Origin: Phaeoceros laevis
Taxonomy: Eukaryota > Anthocerotophyta > Anthocerotopsida > Notothyladales
Assembly: GCA_049999765.1 (NCBI GenBank)
Contig: JBNGIQ010008712.1
Coordinates: 93,862 to 135,667 of the forward strand
Length of the DNA stretch: 41,806 bases
Direction of reading: 5' to 3'
Positions 21,628-33,299 of the stretch are shown here, piece after piece. The notes below the pieces were generated by a model. It did no database searches. It saw nothing but the letters and a program-made list of their open reading frames with translations, and was not told where the DNA came from. Within the stretch, counting starts at the first letter, position 1. Each line of letters opens with the position of its first letter. The position numbers and the translations under genes were made by a program.

Positions 21628-22514
21628 GTTACAGCATATTTCCATGACTTGCAGCCAAGTTTTTAGAAAGTTGGTGCTCAACCGGGTTGAGCCAAGACCC
21701 GCGTCGCGAGCTTATATGGAGGAGATCCCCTACAACGCTGCTGGCACGTTCCATATCCCAAGGAAGGTGGCTGCTGCTGAGGCAGCGTAGCCGTGTTGAG
21801 TTCACTCAGCTTGGGCCGGCCAGATGGCGTCTTCCTGCAAACAATATCCATGTCGGTAGAATTAAACTACACCAGTGCAGTGGAAGAACAGTGAACTTGG
21901 CCCTAGTGTCTGAGGAGATTGTGCATGCGAGGACACAAAAGGCGGTTTGATCTTGTACTCAAATAATTATATGATTTGAGGATGTAGGCAATGTTTCCAT
22001 AGGCCTGCTGCTCTTGAACTCCACGTTTGTAAAGCGGGCTGGCCTTTTACCATCTAAGTCCTTGGAATTTTTTTTGATTGGAAGCAAGCCTTTTGCATTC
22101 CCACGACCTGTTTGCATTTTGGCTTACGTCTACCAGATTAGATTGGATCTGGGGAAATGGCTTGCACGACGCCCTGATCCAGCCAAGTCTCATCTACTGT
22201 AGGCTGATGCGGAGGTACGTGCACACGCCAGCGACTATGTGCGCAGTTGGACACTATGCCAAATTTGGTGGTTCGAACTGGCTTCCAAGTCTTTGACCCA
22301 CAAGCACGCCACTTCCTCCTGGTTCTCTGGCCGCCCGCACGGGGGCCTGACCCAAAGCTGTCACCTCGCCCTCACGTGTGCATATACATAGGACGACGAC
22401 GCCGCCCAAATCCCAACGGCGCACGCAGGCACCAGACAAGCTAGGCGCCTGTTGATGAGCGCTCAGCTCAGCTCATTGGCCTCTGGGGTCACCATTTGCC
22501 TTCTTGCTCAGAGA
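21628..22514. other. Kinase 3' UTR and LRR-gene promoter, no other gene seen
   Basis: The first part is the probable 3' UTR of the kinase. The following sequence up to 22514 is GC-richer and probably promoter and leader of the LRR protein. The short frames here show no recognisable features. Confidence 0.45.
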
Positions 22515-23300
22515 ATGCCGCCATGGCTGGCGTGCGCGCTGGTGCTGGCGACGCTCTTGTGGCACGCGAGGGCTGGGACTCCCGATCAAGACTGCCTGCA
22601 ACGCTTGCTGAATGGCGTGAGCAACAAAGGAGTTCTGGCCGTCAACTGGACCGGCCCTGATTTCCCCTGCGCCGCGCCCTTCGTCGGCGTCACCTGCGAC
22701 CCCGGCAGCCAGCAGGTGCGTGCGCTGCAGCTGCGCAAATTTGGGCTGGTAGGGAGGCTGCCTCCCGAGCTCGCGTCCTGCTCCGCCCTTGCGGAACTCG
22801 ACCTTTCCGGAAACATCTTGACCGGCACCATCCCGGCCGAGCTGGGAGCCCTGTCGCAGCTAACCAGCCTCAACCTGTCGGCCAACAGTCTGGAAGGCCT
22901 CATCCCCCCGGAGCTCGGCCGCTGTGCGCTGCTGGCGGAGCTGGATCTGGAGGGGAACAAGCTGACGGGCTCCATCCCTCAGGAGCTGGCGTCGCTGCAA
23001 AAGCTGGCCCTGCTCCGCCTGGCCGGCAACGACTTGTCGGGCCCCATTCCGAGCAATATTGCGCGCTGGTCAAATGGCGACGTCCGCTTCAATTCCACCA
23101 CATTCAGACCGGGCAACAAGGGGCTCACCGGCTCGCCCCTGTCTTTCCCGACCAGCCACAGCCTTTCGGTGCTGGGAATCGTCTTCATCGGGCTCGCCAG
23201 CGGTCTCGTCAGCCTCGTGCTCAGCTTCGCAGCCGTCTGCTCCTGGATGAGGTACTCGGACATTGAGAAATTTAAAAGCTTGCCGGAAATCAATGTCTGA
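22515..23300 (+). CDS. BIR-like LRR receptor-like protein without a kinase domain
   Basis: A 261-residue type I membrane protein in one exon. The ATG at 22515 gives a clean signal peptide (PPWLACALVLATLLWHARA); an in-frame ATG at 22455 would add 20 residues. An N-terminal LRR cap (DQDCLQRLL ... NWTGPDFPC ... FVGVTCD) is followed by about five plant-type LRRs (for example LAELDLSGNILTGTIPAEL and LTSLNLSANSLEGLIPPEL), a DLSGPIPSNIARW cap, one membrane segment (VLGIVFIGLASGLVSLVLSF) and a tail of only about 20 residues (YSDIEKFKSLPEINV). The short ectodomain resembles BIR-type BAK1-interacting receptor kinases, but the kinase is absent and the next gene is on the opposite strand. It is probably a receptor-like protein acting through a partner kinase or as a decoy. 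Partner and ligand are unknown. Confidence 0.82.
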   Translation: MPPWLACALVLATLLWHARAGTPDQDCLQRLLNGVSNKGVLAVNWTGPDFPCAAPFVGVTCDPGSQQVRALQLRKFGLVGRLPPELASCSALAELDLSGNILTGTIPAELGALSQLTSLNLSANSLEGLIPPELGRCALLAELDLEGNKLTGSIPQELASLQKLALLRLAGNDLSGPIPSNIARWSNGDVRFNSTTFRPGNKGLTGSPLSFPTSHSLSVLGIVFIGLASGLVSLVLSFAAVCSWMRYSDIEKFKSLPEINV

Positions 23301-23796
23301 TTAGATAGCAGGGAATTGTGCCGATTAGGTAGTTTAGGTACTGTGAGCTTATTAGTCGAACATTTTTTCTCGAGGGAGAGGGTACCGAGATACTGCTCTC
23401 ACGGTGGCGGAAGTCTGCTCCAACTCCACGACGTTGTATGTTGGGGGCGGGGCAGAAACCACATTTTTTTGGTAAACGAATCCCAAGCCGGCAATAAGCG
23501 AGGCCCGGCAATGTACACTGGCGTCTGGCTGAGGCAGTCTCCACCATGATTTTGCCCATAACTGAGCGGGAGTCCTCGCCAATTGGCGAGGTAAGAAGGC
23601 AGCTCTTAAATAAGAGCCAGAGTACCGTGCAGTTCCGATAGATAGCTCTTTCAACTTGTCTTTCTCCCGTCAACCGAAGTCTCGTTCGTATTCCTGACGC
23701 ACCAAAACCCTCTTTTCAAGAGCCCACCCTCTGTGTCTCCTGCTTGTGCTGCAGTAATTTTTTCTGACAAGTCTTGGGAACGACGGAAATGGGGCA
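23301..23796. other. Convergent 3' intergenic stretch
   Basis: This lies between the stop of the LRR gene (+) and the stop of the RING gene (-), so it should contain both 3' UTRs. No coding feature is seen. Confidence 0.5.
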
Positions 23797-25380
23797 TCAC
23801 CTCCCTATTTTGTCAGCAACCTCCTCTCCTGGGCTGACCCCTTGTAAGGTGATTTGTGACCTGGTCACTGATTTCTGCCGTTGAGTAGGCCTTTCCTCTG
23901 AGATTTCTTGCTGACTTGGCCGCCTTTCTGTGATACCCTGTTCAACTTCGTCCACTCCTGTAAAAATTTCTGAAGTGCTGACGGGAACAGCTGTGGCCAC
24001 TTGTGCAACTGGAATAGCAAGATGGTCAAGGGAAGAACCAGATGTCTGAGCTGCTGCTGACCCTTCATCTGCATAAGCTGCATTGTGCCTCAGATTGAAG
24101 CTGGAAGGAGAATACAGCCTGACAGGGGCTGCGGCAGGGGAACTGGAAGTAGAAGGCCACTCTGAAGGGTGTTCCTGGGTGAGAGGGGAACTACCAGGTT
24201 CACCCCGCTCCCACCGTCGCCAGAGCCACACACTCCACTTTCCGGACCTTGGGTACCTTATCTCCCGCCTCTGCCCCAGAAAGTATATCTCCCCACTCGC
24301 AGGACTGTCGGCTGTGGAAACCCGCGTGCCTTCTTCCTGCCTGCTGCGCAGCACATCCTCTTCGACCCTCATGGCGCTCTCCAGGTCGATGGGGTACTGC
24401 CTTCTCGACATGTGCCACAAAATTTCGGCAGCTTCGTTGGACCTCCATCGGGACGGCAAATTCTGTCCATATGATACAGAGCGGTCGGTATCAGTAGCTC
24501 GGGTAGGGGAGGACAGCCCCGAGCGCCTGGCTTCCGACCATTGAGGCTGCTGCTGCAGCTGCTCGAACATGCTGTCAGGCAAAGCACCAGGAGAGAACCT
24601 TGTCATCGCCGCCCGGTTCATCAATGGAGAAGGCATGCCCCTTACATCCCCTGTTCGAAGGGAGATGCGACAAATCGGACAGGTTGAGTGTTGCCGAAGC
24701 CAGGCATCGATGCAGTCCAGGTGAAATGCGTGTCCACACCTTGGCAGCAGCCGGAGGACCTCTTTGTCCTCATACTCCCCTAGGCAGACAGTGCACCTGT
24801 GACACAGATATCCAGGACAAATTCATTTCCGAGGTCAGTCAGATAACCTAACATTCAATCCAAGCAACGGCATAGCAATTTCCTGCAAAACCCTCCTGTC
24901 CGCAATTCAGACCTCGTTCTTTCGCTGTCCTGAGCCATCCAATCCCTACTACAAGATAAGCCTGATATTGAGCTGGAAGAGAGCCTTACAATGCGTCATC
25001 TTTGGAAGCGAACACTCCTTGACTGTATTTCAAGGTTGGCAAAGAAGCCACGACAACTGCATCCATCCCGTTGAGGCTTCGCTCCAGCTGCTATCGAAAG
25101 CCAACAATTCCGCCACACACATGAAGCAGACGGTCGAAAGATCAGTCCAAACCATCAGCCGAACAGAAAACAAGAACGCAAAAGCTCAAAGAAAGGGGAA
25201 GGCATGGAGAAAGGCCCTCACATCTTCTGGAGTAGGTTCCAAGGACGACCTGCTGCGAACATGCCTCTGCCGGATGCGTACGCAAAGCAGGCGAGCACAC
25301 ACGAATATCACAAACGTAGCGCTCATAGCAAACCCCAGAATTGTCATCACCAGATTCATGGTACCGGTGTTGCCGTTCAT
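23797..25380 (-). CDS. ATL-type RING-H2 E3 ubiquitin ligase
   Basis: There are three exons: 25380-25250, 25076-24990 and 24796-23797 (stop), giving 405 residues. An N-terminal membrane segment ([17 protein letters not shown], about residues 12-28) is followed by a basic stretch, a GLD-like motif ([18 protein letters not shown]) and a RING-H2 finger at C74-x2-C77-x15-C93-x-H95-x2-H98-x2-C101-x10-C112-x2-C115, with the Trp (W105) expected for E2 contact. This order (membrane segment, GLD, RING-H2) defines the ATL family. The remaining 280 residues are low-complexity and Ser/Pro/Gln-rich without a known domain. ATLs are membrane-anchored E3 ligases in defence, carbon/nitrogen and hormone responses; the target is unknown here. 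The first intron was chosen by phase (AG|GTCGTC to GAAG|CCTC) and is the least certain part; an alternative donor lies at about 25219. Confidence 0.78.
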
Positions 25381-28300
25381 TGTGTCCCGATCCCAAGTCT
25401 TCCATAAATCCGACCACTCCCCGCCTCCTCCCCGGCGCTATCAGTCCGCCACTCGCTCCAATTCATCGACGTCCCACCGGAATCCACAATGTCCTTCACA
25501 CTCAATGCACGCCACAACAAGCAGCTCCGGCCGCAGCTCCTGCAGCAACAGCAACACGGTCGCCTCCCATCGCCGCAACCTCCGGTAATGCTGACACGAC
25601 GCCTCTCCTCGCAACCAACGCCCTGCCTCGGGCCGGCCCTGTGCACTGCTCGCTTTCGGAGGTGGCTTGCTCAGGTCAGGACCCGACTCGGCCGTCTGCA
25701 GCAGCAGCTGCAGACGCAAACTCAGCCTCTCTCTCTCTCTCTTTGCACCTTATTACTGGTGCGGATCTTTTGCGACAGACTGACGCCGACGTCATTGGAT
25801 CCCGCAAGCAACACTCCACTCCACACGACGCCGTCTGGTTTGTTAGTGGCTCCCTGTTAACCCTTAGAGCCCGGGGTTACGAAACCCATAAAACTTCCTT
25901 AGTGGCTCCCTGTTAACCCTTGTAGAGCCCGGGGTTTCGAAACCCATGAAACTTCCGTTATTTGGCTCGCCCGAAAGACGGGCCTCCAATTCAAAGTAAC
26001 ACCGGATTCTTCACCACCCCTGTACCGAGCATCTTGTAGACTGGCTGCCAGCCAAGGCCTCAAATAAATAATTTTTCCTGATGGGAGATAGGAGAAAGCA
26101 TCGTCTTGGGGGAGACATTTTTGTCCCGTGAGAACCTTTAAGGGTTAACACTCTTGATCCGTGGTTAGAGACAATCATGCGCCCAGCGTACGCCAGATAC
26201 TCCAATATTTGGCCGCCTTGCACATCGTAAATGTCGACCCGTTTAAGTTAGTTACGCCTTCCGCCCATCATTTTGCCTGCCTGCCTGCAGGTTTAGTCAG
26301 GACCACCACATTCTGTACTTCGCGTAGCGTAACAGTGACCCCCGCATAGCTTGATTGCTGCAACCGGGTCGTCCTGCCGTGGTTGACGCCACCTCAGGGA
26401 TGACCTCATGTGGCGCACATGCACCGGATAAGGCAATGCCATGGAGGAAACTCTAGCAAGGCACGGTGATTCCGGTTGTGGCGGAGTTAACACAGAACCG
26501 CGGCCATATGTTAAACATCAGCCTCATTGAAGCATGTGCTTTTCCTAGGAATCTTCCGCCTTCTAGGCGCCTGCATCCAGACATAGTGCGACAGTGCTCC
26601 AGGAAAAGAGATGACCAATGAGACGAGAAGCTGTTAGCCAGCCACTCTCTAACAGGAGCAGACGAAGGTGGAGGTGAAGAGGCCATGTGCGCGGCCGGAG
26701 TCATCATACGCTATGACAGGCAATGATGATTGGCAGCCCATATGCTGATAATAGCTTCCAATTTTAATTCAAGCACTGGCATGATCCCAAGGTACGGGGA
26801 CTTGTATCTAGCTGGTGGCCTACCAAGAAACCTGACTTGTTAGGAGAGCCCGTCTTCCTCCTGGTGTGCCTCGGTGGGATATCCGGCTGCAATCATTGAG
26901 CCAAACAGGCCGAGTCAGTTTGAAGCTGGTGCATGAGCTAGCACGTCTGGTCATGTGCCTACCAGCGAGGCACCTTGTACGACCAGGTGGGCGATCAATA
27001 TAACAATGGATGAAGGATGGCGAATGTGATTAGACGAGAATTTGGTGACTCCTACCAATTTGGTGACAAGCAGTCACAATCTTCTTAGACTACGTGCGTG
27101 TGCCTCACGGCGAGAGTCATCTGCCTTCGATGAGGGAATTGATGATTTCATGGGTGCCAGAAGAGAAACGACTACAACTAGCTACTCAAGATTGAGACGT
27201 CATGCCAGCAACCATTTCACAGCTACCATCTGAACAGGAAAACTAACCTTGTGGCTCGTCCAGTCTTCACCGTGTCCGAACCATCTGCAGGCATCAGGCA
27301 TGTCATTAGCACCCAACGCCACATGACCAGCCGTGCTACAGGAGGTGCCTTCCAGTGAATCAAATTCCCTCGTTAACACTACCACATGTGCCCAACCACT
27401 TACTTCAATAGAGCACTCCTACTCTTACGACCATGCAAGGCAGCAGATGCTTGTGTCTGATCAAGGTGGAAAACGATTTCAATGCCAGCTGATCAACAGG
27501 ATCATTCTTGATGACCCCTTACAGAGCGCCACCTTATCCACCAATTGGCAGGATGTAACCACATCAAGTGATGCCTGCAAACCAGATCAAAACTATGCTT
27601 CTCTTGCACCGCCCTGCTTTGGATCACTACACCGCCACCATAGATGGCACGAGCAGTTTTAGCAAGTGATACTTCCATGAAGTAAGATTTCCCAGTTCCA
27701 AGGAATTGTGAGATGCATAGTGTTAGCAACCACAAGCCTTGAAAGTGCTTCCGTGGATTGGTGTTACCATTCCCCTCCGGCACACCCACAAAGAACCAAC
27801 CAAATTAAAACAAGCTGAAACAAGACTGAACAATCCATGCCATTAAAATCTTCACAGTCGAGACCTTCATTGTACAATCTGAAAACTGGCACACAGCAGC
27901 ATGCCAGATCTCCGAACCTTGAAAGCCACCGCCGACAGTCCGACAGATTCAAGTGAATAGTTCACATCAGTCACCAAATGTTCATTTTTTTCAAGACAGC
28001 ACTACATGCTTCCATCTCATGAGATGCCTCTACACTAGAAAGACTACTACCGCCTCCAGCTATTGTATTGAGTCAAGGCAGAGCCTTTGAACTAGTCAAG
28101 CAGCAGTTTGAATTCTGCTCTATACAAACCAATGCAGCTAGGCCACCATGAATCTCTCTCCACACTGACTAGAGTGCTGGCCAATAATTTGCACATTGGA
28201 AATTTTAATCAGCTTCGGCATAGTACATTCGATGTGATTGATGATTGTTTACTAGAAAACAATCTCACCTCCAACTGCCTGACATCCCTGGGCTGTATCT

Positions 28301-28510
28301 TTCCATCAGTATTTTTAGTCTTCAGCAGTATTGAGCTTCACACCATTCTGTGCCAGAGTTAAATTTTCAAATGTGATGACAAACCCCTTTCAAGCAAGTA
28401 CGCACAAAACTTTAGAGGTAAAAAAACGGAAGCTTTAACAAATGAGAACTTTCATCCTAGCTGGTGCTTACCTACATTGATGGCATTGCATGGTGGTTTA
28501 CAGTCCAAGG
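25381..28510. other. Gene-poor stretch, no supported gene
   Basis: About 3.1 kb between the RING gene start and the zinc-finger gene stop. The first few hundred bases are probably the RING-gene promoter and leader; they contain a CT/GA tract (25726-25743) and a perfect inverted repeat with 9-base arms (GTCTGCAGC...GCTGCAGAC, 25694-25715). A 56-base tandem duplication is annotated separately. From about 26 to 28.4 kb the open frames are short with no recognisable domain. The last part may be 3' UTR of the zinc-finger gene. Confidence 0.5.
25843..25956 (+). repeat. Tandem duplication, about 56-58-base unit
   Basis: Two adjacent copies begin TTAGTGGCTCCCTGTTAACC at 25843 and 25899. Both continue GAGCCCGGGGTT.CGAAACCCAT.AAACTTCC. 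The second copy has two extra bases (TTGTAGAGC against TTAGAGC) and a perfect 12-base palindrome, GGTTTCGAAACC; the first has one mismatch in it. The duplication is recent, judging by near identity. Confidence 0.9.
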
Positions 28511-31500
28511 TCAAAGAGCATGTATAGCAGCCGGGTCTACTGCTGCCCCTTGTTGGACCAGCTCGTTTTCAGCTTGACAGACTGCCTCCAATTCTGCTCT
28601 ATCTGGTGTCATTGCATGACGACCTTCAAAACTGAGCAAACTCCCGATGTCAAGCCCTGCATCACCAATGAATTGAAGCCTTGAGTACGTGTCTCCTTCT
28701 GAAACATTAGCATAACCATGTCATTGTTGGCCTTCCTCTGCCAAGCATCCTCCAGGTCACAGCTACCTTAACTTTACACCCTTCACTCGAAGTGTGGTAG
28801 CAATACAAAACCATGTGACGGAATTGAAATAGTGTAGGCATTCTCACCGCTACTTCCATCAATGTAACCTTTCTCTTCCCTCGCTGCTGATGGATTCTCA
28901 GTATATTCCCCATGGCACATCCTTTCTGCAAGACTCCCTGCATCAGCTGTCCTATCAGCACTACAGATTTCAGGATGCGGGCTCGTAGGGGTTTCACCAC
29001 TCTGCACAATGTTAACAAAAACTGCATCTCCACCATCTCTGGTGATATTTTCAGAGCTATCACTATCTGAAACTCTCTCTGCAGACGTTTTTACGGAAGC
29101 TGCGTTTTCAGCAGTTAAACCATTCCATGCAGTCCCTCCATTTAGCGGGCTGCCAAACAGAACCACAATCTCATCCTTCCTTGCAGTCTCAGTTTCACAA
29201 CCAACTTCATCTAGAACACCAAGAGAATTCTCAGCATGCAAGCTATTTGAAATGTCCGTGTAAATCTCAAAATCAGCAATATCTTTTGCATCTGATACAG
29301 ACAAGCTTTCACCAGAATCATCCAACTGCTCATCCTCGTCAAATAAGCTGTCACAATGGGATATCTCCTTGCATATTAGTGTTACTTCATCGTCAAAAGG
29401 CTGCTCAGTGTCCACAGAACTTTCACCAAGTAAAATTGTGTCACCAGATGACGCGCTGTCCTCTTGATACATACTGCCACAGTCATGAACATGCAGGCCT
29501 CTAGTGTCGGCAGAACAATCTCCCAAGGTTGAAACTGCAATTTTCATGGCACTACCTATGGTTACAAACTCGTCACAGGTGTCTTCAGCAATATCTCTCT
29601 CCAAAATCACTTTAGCTCCCACTGCTGCCTCAGTAACAGCCGTGGCACAATTTTCCTCATCTGATGTTACTAGCGGCTTCAACTCATCCACGGGAACTAT
29701 CTTATTATTATTCGATACAAAGCTTGCCAAGGAGGTATCACACACACCAGTAGCAACTTTACTCGGACTTAGCGAACTAAAGTTCTCAATAAGCAAACCT
29801 GTTCCACATTCCAGCTTGTTTTGAAATTTTTTATCATCATGCACCATCTCATCAACAGTGACAATCAGACAGTCCTCATCAGGCAAAAGGTCGTCACAAT
29901 TTAAGAGTTCTAGCCCATCATCACTGTCAATATTCCTCTCATGACCACGATGAGTTGTCAAGTCTATTGAATCCTCATCAGGCATAACTGTTTCACAATC
30001 CAGCAACTTCTCAGACAAACTCACACCTTCCTCATCCCACTCATCATCACTATCAAGAACTTTGTCATCTTGGAAATTCTCGAAATCAAAACAGTGAGCA
30101 TCTAAAGACAAAGCTTGCTCAACGACATCCTTACATCCGGCTGCTTCTGTGTGGTTGCATGCTGGCTTATCGTCCACATCCTGTAAGAACACAGGAGGCC
30201 TTGGATCATCCGGCATATTTCCAGCTTCACTATTGAGATCTTCTGTTGCATCTCGTTCCTTGTGGTGGGGAGCTAACCATTCCGTGCTGCCACCTACCAC
30301 CTGTGCATCTGCTAGACTTGCATTATCATTTTCAGCATTCTCCACCAGTTCCTCATCATTATCAGTAATATCAACATACTCATCCTGGTCCCCATCCAGT
30401 CTGGAGCATACTTCGTTCAGCTTGCTTGTCTGCTCCGTTTCCATAGTAGAACTTACATCTAAGGTCCCTATCTCCGAGTCACTATCCTCCAGGCGAGGCT
30501 TCTTCGCCGTTTGTTCTTCACACCCAGCATCTTCAGTTGAGCTTTTCTTCACTCCCCCCATATTTTTCTGAAGTAGAAAATCTGAGTCACCGGCCAGATC
30601 CTGTTCTAGTTTGCTTTCTGAAGAGGAATGTGATTTTTTCTTGGCACCTTCCTGCTCTCCTTCCAACTTCTGCAAATGCCTCTTGTGTCTCTTTCCAGCA
30701 ACGTGCTGCTCTAGCATCTCTTCCGTGTTGCACTCAACTTGACACAAAGAACACCAACCTGGGCCACCTGGTCCAAGAGCCGAGGGTTGCTTTCTTTTTG
30801 CTTTTCCAGAAGAGCTCGGAGGCCTAGACGCGGGCAACTCTGAATTGATTGGAGGAGAACCTTGTTTGATGCGCCCTTTCTTACTCCGACTGGGAAATTT
30901 CTGTTCCCCCACATTGACCTCCAAGGTTACAGCCTCTGAAACCTACATTCTAGGTAGCACATTCAGCAAAACCAAAAACTTGAAAATATCAATCTCACCT
31001 CCGCCTGCCGAGACTCCCGATCCTGCTCGCGGTCGCGTTCCCGACCTCTCTCTCGCTCGCGATCGCGGTCGCGATCACGGTCGCGTTCCCTCTCCCGGTC
31101 CCTGTCGCGTTCCCTCTCCCGCACTCGGCCTCGATCACGGGACCTCTCCCGATCCCGGTCTCGGTCCCGATCCCGACCTCGGACCCGATCCCTCTCTCGC
31201 TCTCGAGGAAAGAACATGGGGCCCGGACCGGCAACGTCACAGGGAGCGTGACCGTAGCTTTGAGGGAGCCGGTTGTGCAGGAATAGGTGGTGAGGCGGTG
31301 GTCCATTGCCAAACATGTGTGGAGGCTCCGGACCAGGCATTCTACCCATGCCCCCTGCTCCAGGGAAGCCCATCCCGTTGGCCAACACCTTGTGTCCCAG
31401 CATGGGATGCATAACCACCGGCAATTGGTGATGGCTGTCGAAGCCAGGTTGCAACATCGGCCCTCCCATGCCTAACAAGCCAGGCCCATTGTGCGCAATC

Positions 31501-31763
31501 GGCATGGATGTGGCTCCTTGCAGGGACTCTACGGTGTAGAAGCCCTGGCCGGAGGAGAGACTTGGGATAGGACCCTGCCCTGCCCCGCCTCCTCGCCCCG
31601 CGTGCTGCGGTACCCCGCCATGGCCATGCCAGGAGAGCACATATGAGTTGAGCTGCTCCGGCGGCATGGCCGCCGCAGCCTGGGCCAGCTGCGAACGCAT
31701 CAGCGCCTGCTGCTGCATCATCACTCGGTTGTGCTGCCTGGGATCCATTCTCCTGCCGTTCAT
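28511..31763 (-). CDS. U1/matrin-type zinc-finger protein with RD/RE tract
   Basis: There are three exons: 31763-30999, 30933-28848 and 28698-28511 (stop), giving 1012 residues. Exon 2 could read on to a stop at 28783, but a strong donor (G|GTGAGA) joins in phase to a coding-like last exon (LQFIGDAGLDIGSLLSFEGR ... AELEAVCQAENELVQ). The N terminus is Met/Gln/Gly/Pro-rich (MNGRRMDPRQHN). An RE/RD dipeptide tract occupies about residues 176-250, typical of splicing and RNA-processing proteins. A C-x2-C-x12-H-x5-H finger (C316, C319, H332, H338; WCSLCQVECN ... GKRHKRH) is of the U1C/matrin dsRNA-binding type. About 600 acidic residues follow, with a loosely repeated PDED block. It is probably a nuclear RNA-processing factor. 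The exact family is not recognised. Confidence 0.75.
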
Positions 31764-33299
31764 CGAATTCCTCCTCCTCCAAGTCCAATCGAACAACTCG
31801 GCCTTCAGCCCACCTTCAAAATGCACCTCACCATTCTCCGTTCAGGTACAATTTCTTGCTCCTTGGTCTTGGACGGCCTCAAATGTGGTGCCTCTGTTCA
31901 AACCAGATCCACATGCATAGGGATGCACGGCCGCGGAAAGAGCCAACATTCTTGGATGCGTGCCCGAGCAACTTCCCTTCCAGACTCCATTTGCGCTGCG
32001 CTCCTGCTTGCGTGCGCGCTGTAACGCCCTTTCTACCAGCAACTACCAACTGAACACTTCTTCCGCGACCAGGACCGGCCAAGGTCCCTGCCTCTCTTCG
32101 CAACTCGGGAACCCGGGTCTCGGTGTCGTCTGTTCTGTTATAATACCTCTCGAGTTAGTGGACACCGTAGTAGACACGTACTAGGCAAGTTGCAATACTA
32201 GGTCAAACTATAGAATCTGGCAAGCCTCGCGTTCTTTGAGTATAAACAGCTACAGATTTTAGGAGGAAGGAAGTTTATTTATGGGGGTGATGAGGAGGAA
32301 GGAAGTTTATGAGGAGGCACATAAGCATCCTCTACCAGCTCTACCTCCAACAATGTTACAACTGCAAGAAGCTAGTTTTTCAAAGTCTTTGTTATAATCA
32401 ATTTAACCCTTTATTGTTTGGAGAGAGCAAGTGTCCAAAAACACCCTCCAATGAAGGTCATCATCGGCTGATCTCACGAGGATGATGTGCAGATGCCCAA
32501 TGAAGGTGCCAGTTGAGGTTCGAGTTGGTTATCACAGCCCTTGATATTTTGCACTAACTCCTGATGGGGACAGGTGGTTACCACGTACCACCGGCCATGG
32601 ACAGGCAAGAGGTCAACTAACCACTTCCATGGTTTCAGAAGTTGCGATATCCTTGGGCTTCCAAGAGATGGATATCAATTGTCCGAGGAAAATTTCCAAT
32701 TAGATAGATGTCATAAGCCATGCTTAACTTCACACTATTTCTTACTTAGACCTTTCCATCTCTCTTTATCCCCTCTTACTTTGGTTTTCGAGGGCACATG
32801 GAAGTGTCCTTCGTGTACCAAGGGCTGACGAATTCAGCATTGTGCTCAATGCGCTCAATGCGCTCAATGCTCAATGTTGGGGGGAAATAGGTCCTGGATT
32901 TTATTTACACGCTTGTTTAGACTTTTTGCTTGTGGAATTGTTGCTGCTTGGTGATGGTCCTATTCAGGTTATACGACAGCATAGTCTGTAGTGTCGTAGG
33001 TGGCAACACTTATGTGTGTAGGCCGATAGTAGTCATCACTAGGCTGTGTGGTAGCTTTTTACAGTTCTTTCTTTATCTAGGCACTGAAGTCCTGTTATCG
33101 ACATGGTAATTAGCTTGTGGCTACTAGCGACTGCACCGACATCGGGATTCGGGAGTGTTTGAGAGGCCAAACGCCAAAGCTAGCTTCTCAACATGTAGCT
33201 TCTCAACATGCTCACACAGCTGATTAGCATCAACATCAGCTGATCAACATCCAAGGGTTTGGCTTTCAGCCAAAACCAAAAACTTGAAGTTTTGACTTT
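31764..33299. other. Intergenic stretch, no intact gene seen
   Basis: Near 31764 is the promoter and leader of the zinc-finger gene. The rest holds no supported gene. I looked here specifically for the missing upstream exons of the carotenoid hydroxylase relic at 33300 (the His-rich HxxxxH and HxxHH segments) and did not see them. A short run GCTCAATGCGCTCAATGC is directly repeated at about 32850-32876. Confidence 0.5.

Noticed and set aside
24083-24544. 153-codon + strand frame inside the RING gene
   Set aside because: Shadow of the long minus-strand coding exon.
25925-25950. GGTTTCGAAACC as a tRNA T-arm
   Set aside because: It is a palindrome within a duplicated unit, with no cloverleaf around it.
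28783-28847. Read-through end of zinc-finger exon 2 to the stop at 28783
   Set aside because: A strong donor at 28847 joins in phase to a coding-like final exon; the read-through tail looks like intron sequence. It remains possible as an intron-retention isoform.
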